DNA from: Spirosomataceae bacterium TFI 002
Lineage (GTDB): Bacteria > Bacteroidota > Bacteroidia > Cytophagales > Spirosomataceae
Reading direction: 5' to 3'
Assembly: GCA_900230115.1 (NCBI GenBank)
Contig: LT907983.1
Coordinates: 2,604,001-2,668,000, forward strand
Length of the DNA: 64,000 nucleotides
Notes under the pieces: generated by a model
What the model was told of the DNA's origin: nothing
What the model saw: the letters and a program-made list of their open reading frames with translations, nothing else
Database searches by the model: none
Position numbers and translations under genes: made by a program
In this document: positions 35,048 through 42,063 of the stretch, one piece after another
Position numbering within the stretch: position 1 is the first letter of the stretch
How the letters are laid out: every line of letters starts with the position of its first letter

Positions 35048-36716
35048 GGACAAATTCTTCTTTCGCTTACTACTGTACTTTGGAATCATTCTACTCTTAG
35101 GATTTATTGTAAGTGGTCTAAGCCAAATTCTTGTCTACTTTAACAAAGGGGCTTCAAAAGCAGACATGCTCAAGACTGCTGAATACTTGCCCGATGGCCT
35201 TTCACCTCAAATCATTTGGCTCGATGATGATGCAAATACAGGTAGACTCATGGAAGATTACAATCGGACATTGATTACTCAAGAGTATATAAGAGCCACT
35301 CACCAGCGTAACTTAAGTCAGTACACACAATCGGATGCAGGCGTAAAAGAATATTTTGGTTTGGCAGCTAGGGAGCACGTAAAATCACAAGTTAACAATG
35401 CTGTTGAAATGGATGTTGACGTGGAACATGTGGAGCTCAATCATAACTTGAAACTTCACTTTTATTCCGCTGATGGGCAAATTGTTTCATTTACTGATTA
35501 CGCTGTTCATCGTAAGTCAAGGGTTAAATTTGGCAAAAGTGGAGACGTTAAGTATTTGGATGATGTCTCAGACTTTTTAGTGGTCATGCAGTTGGAAGAC
35601 GGCTATTGGCGTATTAAAAATATGGAAAGGTCTCATCCTACTTTTGATATTGTTAAAGACAAAAAAACTATTCAGGATACAACAGGAGCGGCTGCAAAAA
35701 GAAATGTTTGTATTGAGCAACTCAAAGATGCCAAAGGGATTAATTATTACCCTCAAAACAGTCCTTTTCAAGAGTTTTGGGTTAAATATGACTCCAGTAT
35801 CGTAGAAAATGACTTTTATCGAATCGATAGTTTAGGCTTTAACATGGTTCGCGTATTTATCAACTACGAGCAATTTGGCAAGGGATATATTGTTCCCGAA
35901 ATGCTTGAGCGACTTGATCATTTAATGGAATCCGCGAATGATAATAAGCTCAAAGTCTTGATTACACTGTTTGATTTCAACTCAAATTATCACCTTTTTA
36001 ACTTCCCCAATTGCGATAGTCAGCTTGAGGCAATTTTAACTAGGTATCAAAAACATCCGGCTTTAATTGCTTATGATTTAAAAAATGAGGTTGATTTAGA
36101 TTTCAAATATCAAGAAGAAGTTGATGTTAGAGAATGGTTGAAGTTTATGCTTCCCAAAATGAGAGAATATGATCCATTCCACCCTTTTACGATTGGCTGG
36201 TCAGATCCTGATTTTATAGCAAACTATGGAAATGAGCTTGATTTTCTTTCTTTTCATTCCTATGCAAATATGGACGTGATTGGGCAGAGTCTAGATGAGA
36301 TAAAAAAATCATATCCAAATAAATTGGTTGTCCTTTCGGAGTTTGGAATGTCATCTTACGAAAGTGTAATTTTCCCATTTGGCAAAACACAAACCAAGCA
36401 AGCGATGCATGTGGGAAGTATAATAAAGGGGTTAGAATCTAAAGGCGGCATACCATTTTTCCTTTGGACATTGTATGATTACCCAGAAGTCTCTGGTTCG
36501 GTTGCAGGAGGTAGGCCATGGCAGGTAGGAGCCCAAAAACAGTTTGGACTTTATGATAAAATGGGTCAAGCGAAAGAGGTGCTAAGCGTGCTAAATGACC
36601 AGTCTCAAATAGAGAAATATTCTTTCATAAGTAAAATTCCTAGATTTATATATACATACTTTATTCTAGCAATTTTAGCAATGGCATTATTTTGGTGGGT
36701 TTTAAAACGAAAATAA
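35040..36716 (+). CDS. Membrane-anchored GH5-like glycosidase
   Basis: A 558-residue protein with membrane helices at both ends (about 8-28 and 533-554), so the middle faces the periplasm. Residues ~100-200 form an NTF2-like region similar in style to the tail of the upstream giant protein. Residues ~225-510 form a TIM-barrel hydrolase of clan GH-A: DLKNEVD carries the acid/base Glu350 and VLSEFGMS the nucleophile Glu434. Anchoring at both ends suggests trimming or releasing a growing polysaccharide in the periplasm, as PelA or BcsZ do in other systems. The exact GH family is uncertain. Confidence 0.78.
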   Translation: MNKDKFFFRLLLYFGIILLLGFIVSGLSQILVYFNKGASKADMLKTAEYLPDGLSPQIIWLDDDANTGRLMEDYNRTLITQEYIRATHQRNLSQYTQSDAGVKEYFGLAAREHVKSQVNNAVEMDVDVEHVELNHNLKLHFYSADGQIVSFTDYAVHRKSRVKFGKSGDVKYLDDVSDFLVVMQLEDGYWRIKNMERSHPTFDIVKDKKTIQDTTGAAAKRNVCIEQLKDAKGINYYPQNSPFQEFWVKYDSSIVENDFYRIDSLGFNMVRVFINYEQFGKGYIVPEMLERLDHLMESANDNKLKVLITLFDFNSNYHLFNFPNCDSQLEAILTRYQKHPALIAYDLKNEVDLDFKYQEEVDVREWLKFMLPKMREYDPFHPFTIGWSDPDFIANYGNELDFLSFHSYANMDVIGQSLDEIKKSYPNKLVVLSEFGMSSYESVIFPFGKTQTKQAMHVGSIIKGLESKGGIPFFLWTLYDYPEVSGSVAGGRPWQVGAQKQFGLYDKMGQAKEVLSVLNDQSQIEKYSFISKIPRFIYTYFILAILAMALFWWVLKRK

Positions 36717-36726
36717 CTTTATTCAG

Positions 36727-37911
36727 ATGAACAAAAAATTGAAAGTAGCAGTAGTATCGAGTTTTCCTCCTAGTAAGAGGACTCTAAATGAATATGGTTA
36801 TTACCTAATTAATCACTTTAGAGAAAAATCGTTGGATATTGAGGAAATAATCCTCATTTCTGATGTGCTTCCTGCCGGCCAATCTTTTGATTTTCAAGAC
36901 TTCCCTGTCCCTATTTCAGAGCATCAAGTGTGGGACTTTAATAAATGGAGTAATCCGCTGTCAATCTTAAAAGCGATAAAAAAATCAAAACCAGATGTGG
37001 TTTTATTTAATATGCAGTTTTTGTCTTTTGGAGATAAAAAAATTCCTGCAGCTTTAGGTCTTTTAACTCCTTTGATTTGTAGACTTTCAGGATATCCATC
37101 TGTTGTTTTATTACATAATATTTTAGAACAAGTAGATCTGAATGAGGCAGGAATAACGGGCAATAAGTTTTTGTCGGCCATATTTAACTTTATTGGAACA
37201 ATTCTGACTAGAATTATTCTTTCTGCCAACTTATTGGCGGTTACGATACCTAAGTACGTCAAAATTCTAGAAGAGAAATACAAGGCAAAGAATGTCGCTT
37301 TGATTCCCCATGGTAGCTTTGAAATTCCTCCAACCCCCGACTATAAACTCCCAGCTGGACCATTGCAAGTGATGGCGTTTGGTAAGTTTGGAACTTACAA
37401 AAAGGTAGAGGGAATGATTGAAGCTGTAGAGCTCATAAGAAAAAGAACAAATCTTGACATGGAAATTGTAGTTGCAGGAACTGATTCACCTAATACACCT
37501 GGCTACCTAGCTGGAGTGGAGAAGAAATATGCTGCCGTAAAGCAATTAAGGTTTACGGGTTATGTAGAAGAGGAAGATGTGCCAAGAATTTTTGGAGATA
37601 GTGCGGTGACAGTTTTCCCTTATACTTCTACTACTGGTAGCTCTGGTGTGCTACATCAAGCTGGTAGTTACGGAAAAGCGGCAGTAATGCCTAATTTGGG
37701 CGACTTAGCCATGCTTGTGAAGGAAGAAGGGTATGGTGGAGAGTTCTTTGAGCCTAACTCAGTAGAAAGCCTTGCAGACGCCATACAAACGGTTTTAGAA
37801 GATGATGAATATAGACTTAAGCTTAGTCGCCAAAACTACTTTGCAGCCGCCTCATTACCTATGGGAGACCTAGTTGATTGGTACATTCTTCACTTTAGGA
37901 ACTTATTGTAG
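36727..37911 (+). CDS. GT4-like glycosyltransferase
   Basis: A 394-residue GT-B fold enzyme. The N-terminal domain starts KLKVAVVSSFPPSKRTLNEYG, quoted to 20 residues as KLKVAVVSSFPPSKR; the C-terminal domain holds FGKFGTYKKVEGMIEA, VAGTDSPNTPGYL and FPYTSTTGSSGVLHQAG. The usual E-x7-E motif of GT4 is not obvious in that last segment. A cytoplasmic enzyme using a nucleotide sugar is expected. It follows the glycosidase by 10 nt, so it belongs to the same operon. Confidence 0.82.
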   Translation: MNKKLKVAVVSSFPPSKRTLNEYGYYLINHFREKSLDIEEIILISDVLPAGQSFDFQDFPVPISEHQVWDFNKWSNPLSILKAIKKSKPDVVLFNMQFLSFGDKKIPAALGLLTPLICRLSGYPSVVLLHNILEQVDLNEAGITGNKFLSAIFNFIGTILTRIILSANLLAVTIPKYVKILEEKYKAKNVALIPHGSFEIPPTPDYKLPAGPLQVMAFGKFGTYKKVEGMIEAVELIRKRTNLDMEIVVAGTDSPNTPGYLAGVEKKYAAVKQLRFTGYVEEEDVPRIFGDSAVTVFPYTSTTGSSGVLHQAGSYGKAAVMPNLGDLAMLVKEEGYGGEFFEPNSVESLADAIQTVLEDDEYRLKLSRQNYFAAASLPMGDLVDWYILHFRNLL

Positions 37912-37923
37912 CTTATTAGATAA

Positions 37924-38402
37924 ATGGATAGAGAAGTTGAAACAATATTAAATGCTTTAGGTGAAACGCCTAGACTATTAAAAGAATTGATTTCTGAAAT
38001 TGGCTCTGAACTTTATAAAGAGAAAATTATCAAAGGTAAGTGGTCAATTCACGAATATGCAACTCATATAGCAGTTGGTGACATTTATGGATTTCAAAAA
38101 AGACTTAACGATTTTAGTAAGGAAGAAAAACCGATTTTTGAACCACTATCTGGAGATAGTTTTAATAAAGATTTTTTTTAAAATTAGATTTGGAAAAAAG
38201 TTTAAATGACTTTTTCGAAATCCGACATAGTACAATTGAATTAGCGAAAGCATTTAACAAGAACGACTGGAATAAGTTAGCCATTCATCCAGAATATAAG
38301 ACTTATACACCATATATAATGCTTAGACATTTGTTAATGCACGACCACAATCACCTGTATAAAATAGAGGATATGGGATTAGGTATAGGGCATATAAAAT
38401 AA
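37924..38402 (+). pseudogene. DinB-like gene interrupted by a frameshift
   Basis: Two frames together make one DinB-family protein of about 158 residues. The first part (37924-38181) has KWSIHEYATHIAVGD and ends at DSFNKDFF; the second (from about 38190) resumes as LEKSLNDFFEIRHST and has MLRHLLMHDHNHLYKIED. The break falls in a run of eight T (38172-38179); a run of nine would restore the frame as DFFLKLDLEKSLNDF. DinB proteins are four-helix metalloenzymes, often thiol transferases, with three His ligands; His residues are visible in both halves. It may be a recent mutation, a phase-variable tract or a base-calling error. Confidence 0.75.
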
Positions 38403-38444
38403 TGGAGCTACAACATTATTTTTATCAATACATTTCGGCGAGTA

Positions 38445-38585
38445 TTGTTTAGTCGAAAAGTAGTCAAATCTTTGATATTTAGAAGAAAAGTTAAAGCAAA
38501 ATACAAAAGAATTGACTTGTACTTAGATCGAAAGGAATTGCATATTTTCTGCTCAACTTGCGATAAAAGAGGTATTGAGATATAA
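38445..38585 (+). CDS. Possible 46-residue basic protein with CxxC
   Basis: A short open frame starting at TTG, in the same frame as the DinB stop 43 nt before it. It reads LFSRKVVKSLIFRRKVK and later YLDRKELHIFCSTCDK. The composition is protein-like (Lys/Arg-rich, then a CSTC motif), but there is no ATG and no family match I can name. It could be a real small protein or a remnant. Confidence 0.25.
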   Translation: MFSRKVVKSLIFRRKVKAKYKRIDLYLDRKELHIFCSTCDKRGIEI

Positions 38586-38601
38586 ACTTCAAGCAAGAAA
38601 C

Positions 38602-38625
38602 ACTCAATGCTTTCGAGCATTGAGT
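38602..38625 (-). terminator. 10-bp hairpin over the flippase stop codon
   Basis: ACTCAATGCT and AGCATTGAGT pair perfectly around a 4-nt loop (TTCG on plus, CGAA on minus). The flippase stop (38604-38606) lies in the stem. The T-run that follows on the minus strand is poor (GTTTCTTG), so it may stabilise the mRNA end rather than terminate strongly; it also sits between convergent genes. Confidence 0.6.
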
Positions 38626-39839
38626 TGATAATATAGATGGTAAATTACCATGGAAGAAATCAAACCCAGCATTAGGTATATCTGTACTTGAATCACTTGA
38701 GCGAAGTCCTTGTGAAAGGTAGATATAAGGACGATTTGTGCAATTCCGCCTACTACAGTGATCCAAACTGGGATTAACCTGTCCAAAGACATGTGGTAAT
38801 AAACAAAGACATTGGAGCAAGCAAAAAGTGCAGTTGCAAGACCGTATTTCCATAGGAGCGGAGCAATGCTTGTATAGGCTTCTCCAAACAGTAAATTGAT
38901 CACTGTTTCTGGAGCGAAATAGCAGACGAGAATAATTGCGGCTGCTAAAACGATAACTACTCCCAGTCCTCCTAAAAAATACCACGTATGATCTTTGCCT
39001 TCTTTTTCAAGCTTTATTACGATTGGAAAGAGTAAAGTAACTACGGTCCAAGTGCCAAAATACACGATTCTACCTATAAGTGCTAGTGCGGCATATAGCC
39101 CTGCGTCATGAGGTGCAAAGAAGTGTTTAACAAGGATAATGTCACTGTTATTAATCAGGATTTGGCTCAATTCATAAAACAGAATGATCAATAAAAATTT
39201 ATAAATCATTTTAGAAGAAAGAATGCTTTCGGAATCTGAAGCGTTTTCATTAGTCTTTATGCGTGAAAGCCACCAAGTTGCGATAAGTGAAACAGAAATA
39301 CCAAGTGCAACGCCATTCACTCTATACCCTAAGTAAACCAAACCAATAGACACAATGAGCCGCACCCACATCTCCGATTGGTAAGTCAAGGCAAGCTTTC
39401 TATATTCTAGCTTTCCTTGAAATAAACCACGATTTACGCTCATGAGGAGGTAAAAGGGCAAACTTATTCCTAAAATGAAAAAGGGAATAGAAGAATTAGT
39501 TTGGAAAAAGTCTTTCCAGAAAATTGCTCCAATCATTACAACCGAAAGCATAAAAATACCTGTGTAAAAGGCTCTTTTGTTTAGCCATTTTTTTAGAAAG
39601 GAGATTTCAGTATTTTCCGAGTACTCGGCGGCGAATTTAGCTCCTGTTAATTGAAAAGCTAAAGCAAAAAAAGAAACCATCAATAATAAGGTCACAAGTA
39701 AGCTAACTTCGGAGAAATCTGCAGGGCCAAGCCATCTACCGAAAATTAGATTTATGATGTAGTTTCCAGCATTAACGACTAGTGTACTTATAAAAAGTAG
39801 ACTACCATCTGTTGCCAATTTTTTGCTCTCTGAAGCCAT
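38604..39839 (-). CDS. Wzx/MATE-type polysaccharide flippase
   Basis: A 411-residue membrane protein with about twelve helices, of the polysaccharide biosynthesis/MOP superfamily (LLFISTLVVNAGNYIINLIF shortened: STLVVNAGNYIINL; FGRWLGPADFSEVSLLVTL; LVKHFFAPHDAGLYAALALI). It should move lipid-linked glycan or a growing chain across the inner membrane; the Pel system uses a similar protein, PelG. I start at MASESKKLATDG (39839), 19 nt after the STAS stop. It is the last gene of the operon REC-GT2, STAS, flippase. Confidence 0.85.
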   Translation of the reverse strand: MASESKKLATDGSLLFISTLVVNAGNYIINLIFGRWLGPADFSEVSLLVTLLLMVSFFALAFQLTGAKFAAEYSENTEISFLKKWLNKRAFYTGIFMLSVVMIGAIFWKDFFQTNSSIPFFILGISLPFYLLMSVNRGLFQGKLEYRKLALTYQSEMWVRLIVSIGLVYLGYRVNGVALGISVSLIATWWLSRIKTNENASDSESILSSKMIYKFLLIILFYELSQILINNSDIILVKHFFAPHDAGLYAALALIGRIVYFGTWTVVTLLFPIVIKLEKEGKDHTWYFLGGLGVVIVLAAAIILVCYFAPETVINLLFGEAYTSIAPLLWKYGLATALFACSNVFVYYHMSLDRLIPVWITVVGGIAQIVLISTFHKDFAQVIQVQIYLMLGLISSMVIYHLYYQLNARKH

Positions 39840-39858
39840 AAAATGGGTAAATCCTTTA

Positions 39859-40128
39859 TTATTTAGGAAGCATTCCGACAAACTTTGTCAAATGCAGTAA
39901 TTCGTAAATTTCACTGTTCTTATTAAAGTCGAAGCTCATTTTTTTGCCCGCATCTTTAAGGATTTTAAAAGTAGATATGATGGCATTTGCACCTACAATA
40001 TCCGCGTGTTTTACCCCGGTTAGGTCTAAACTTATTCCATCAGACTCTTGTGCAGCTTTATTGAGCTTGTTTTTCCATTCTAAAGCCTTTTCGGTGGTTA
40101 AATCACCTTCGATTATTATTTTTTGCAT
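39859..40128 (-). CDS. Stand-alone STAS domain protein
   Basis: An 89-residue STAS-domain protein (IIIEGDLTTEKALEWKNKL, ISLDLTGVKHADIVGANAI). STAS proteins act as anti-anti-sigma factors or as docking modules. The usual phosphorylated Ser of the D-S-S-G motif is missing: the segment reads DIVGA. It starts 6 nt after the REC-GT2 stop and precedes the flippase by 19 nt. A role as a docking or regulatory subunit of the glycosyltransferase/flippase complex is inferred from position alone. Confidence 0.82.
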   Translation of the reverse strand: MQKIIIEGDLTTEKALEWKNKLNKAAQESDGISLDLTGVKHADIVGANAIISTFKILKDAGKKMSFDFNKNSEIYELLHLTKFVGMLPK

Positions 40129-40134
40129 TTGATT

Positions 40135-41268
40135 TTATTTTTTGTTGATGGCAATGGTAAATAGTTGACCCAATATTTTGAAAGAGTCTTTCATTGAGAG
40201 TTTTGAACCATCTTCATGTACCCATCTTTTTAGAGGTTGCTCACATATCAGTCGTTCTGCCTCTGCAGCTCCAAAATGCTCTTTCATTCTTAAGAAAATC
40301 TCAACATCAAAGATCCATTGAGTAAGAAATGGCTTTGTAAACATGTCCGCAACGATGTCTCTCGTCATAACCTTTGCTCCACACTGAGTGTCCTGAAACT
40401 CCATTCCTAGAATTTTTCGGATAACAAAGTTTACAGTCTTACTTATAATTCCTCTTGAGGACTCACGAAGAATAGAAGCTCCAACTCGCTGAATTCTTGA
40501 GCCAGCTACTAATTTGAAATTAGAACTAGATAATGTACCTACAAGGTCTTCAAAATCAGCAAAATTAGTGGAGAGGTCAGCATCTAAGAAGCCAATAAAG
40601 TCTAGCGACTGATCTTTCAACAAATGAAGCATTCCTTGCCTTACGGCCTCTGCCTTCCCTCCGTTTTGGGCACAATCATATACGATGATATCGTCATACT
40701 GTTCTTTAAACCTATTTAAAACACCAAGGGTGTCGTCTTTACTTCCATCATTGACAAAACAAAGCTGATACCCACTGTTGTTATTTAAAAATTCGGCAAA
40801 AGAATCTGTTTGAAGTCTATCTTCTTCGTTGTAACAAGGTATTACTACCCCAACCCCGTTTTTATTTACCGTTTTTTTTTCAGGGTTACTAAAGTCCTCA
40901 GGCATCAATTTGATGTTGAGTAGCTTTTTGACCCTTATAACAACCTCGTTCAAACCAACAGGTTTTGATATGTAGTCGTTGGCACCTTTAGAAAAAGCAT
41001 CCACAATGGTTGTTTCTTCGCCTGCTCCTGACATAACCATGATAGGAACATCCGACTTTTGGGTATTTCTAACATAATCAATCACCTCAAAACCTGATTT
41101 CAGGGGCATATTGAGGTCAATGAGTATTAAATCTACTTTATTTGAATCAAAAGCATCTATGGCTACTTGTCCGTTTTCGGCAGGAATAACATCGAATCCA
41201 ACTTTTTTGAGCACGTATACGATTGATTTAAGCACAATTGGCTGATCATCTGCTGCAAGAATTGTCAT
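40135..41268 (-). CDS. Response-regulator receiver fused to GT2 glycosyltransferase
   Basis: A 377-residue fusion. Residues 1-118 are a complete CheY-like receiver: Asp7-Asp8, phosphoacceptor Asp51 in LILIDLNMP, Ser80 and Lys102 in ISKPVG. Residues ~138-375 are a GT-A family 2 transferase of the dolichyl-phosphate mannose/glucose type: GVVIPCYNEEDR, FVNDGSKDDT, NGGKAEAVRQGM, the metal motif Asp229-Ala-Asp231, GSRIQ and DTQCGAKV. It should attach a sugar to a polyprenyl phosphate or similar acceptor, with activity set by phosphorylation of Asp51. No C-terminal membrane helices are seen. It is the first gene of the operon with STAS and flippase and diverges from DUF4184. Confidence 0.93.
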   Translation of the reverse strand: MTILAADDQPIVLKSIVYVLKKVGFDVIPAENGQVAIDAFDSNKVDLILIDLNMPLKSGFEVIDYVRNTQKSDVPIMVMSGAGEETTIVDAFSKGANDYISKPVGLNEVVIRVKKLLNIKLMPEDFSNPEKKTVNKNGVGVVIPCYNEEDRLQTDSFAEFLNNNSGYQLCFVNDGSKDDTLGVLNRFKEQYDDIIVYDCAQNGGKAEAVRQGMLHLLKDQSLDFIGFLDADLSTNFADFEDLVGTLSSSNFKLVAGSRIQRVGASILRESSRGIISKTVNFVIRKILGMEFQDTQCGAKVMTRDIVADMFTKPFLTQWIFDVEIFLRMKEHFGAAEAERLICEQPLKRWVHEDGSKLSMKDSFKILGQLFTIAINKK

Positions 41269-41288
41269 ATGGTGTATATCTATTGTTA

Positions 41289-41313
41289 ATTTGCATTATA
41301 AAATTATGCAAAT
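41289..41313. promoter_or_regulatory. 8-bp inverted repeat in a 48-bp divergent promoter
   Basis: ATTTGCAT (41289-41296), 9 nt, ATGCAAAT (41306-41313). It fills about half of the space between REC-GT2 (start 41268) and DUF4184 (start 41317), so one dimeric regulator could act on both operons. Confidence 0.5.
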
Positions 41314-41316
41314 AAT

Positions 41317-42063
41317 ATGCCCTTTACACCATCTCACGTAATTGCTGTCCTTCCTTTTCGAAAAATTTCGAAAAATTACGTTTCTATGACGGGCCTAATT
41401 GCAGGAAGTGTCGCTCCTGATTTTGAGTTTTTTTTGCGTGTTACTCTTTACGGAAACATCAGCCATACATGGTTAGGTGCCTTGGTTTTTGACTTTCCAG
41501 TTGCCATTTTAATTGCATTCGTTTTTCACTTTATTGTAAAGAAAACATTCATTCTACATCTTCCTAAGCCACTTTTTCAGAGGTGGGGTAAGTACGCGGA
41601 TCTCAATTGGATGGATTACTTGAAAAAACATAAATTCGTTTTTTTGAGCTCATGTATTGTTGGAATCTTGACGCATTTTCTTTGGGATAACTTCACTCAC
41701 GAACCAGGATATATTTCAAATTTTCAGTTTAATTTTTTTCTAAAAAAAGTTTTATTTTTCGGTAGAAGCATAGCTATTTATGATTTATTACAACTTTTGA
41801 GTTCAATCTTAGGCCTAATAGTGCTAGTTATTACCATTTGGAAGTCTCCAGTGGATGATTTGGTCCCCAGAAAATCGTTAAGCCAAAGGAATAAGTACTT
41901 TATGATATCGTTTTTATTAACAGTCGGTATAATTTTTGTGCGATATTGTATTGGAATTCCAGATGAGAAGCCCTTAGGTCAATTCATTGTGATAAGTATG
42001 AGTGCTTTTATGCAGTCTCTGATATTATTAGGAATCTATCACTTAAACATTTCAAATAATTGA
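41317..42063 (+). CDS. DUF4184 family membrane protein
   Basis: A 248-residue protein with five to six membrane helices and the DUF4184 start MPFTPSHVIAVLPFRK, then LIAGSVAPDFEFF and THFLWDNFTHEPGYI. His and Asp residues near the membrane faces (SHV, PDFEF, HFLWD) resemble metal-dependent membrane hydrolases, but no activity is known. Its stop overlaps the TTG start of the TPR/barrel gene, so the two are translationally linked. Confidence 0.8.
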   Translation: MPFTPSHVIAVLPFRKISKNYVSMTGLIAGSVAPDFEFFLRVTLYGNISHTWLGALVFDFPVAILIAFVFHFIVKKTFILHLPKPLFQRWGKYADLNWMDYLKKHKFVFLSSCIVGILTHFLWDNFTHEPGYISNFQFNFFLKKVLFFGRSIAIYDLLQLLSSILGLIVLVITIWKSPVDDLVPRKSLSQRNKYFMISFLLTVGIIFVRYCIGIPDEKPLGQFIVISMSAFMQSLILLGIYHLNISNN

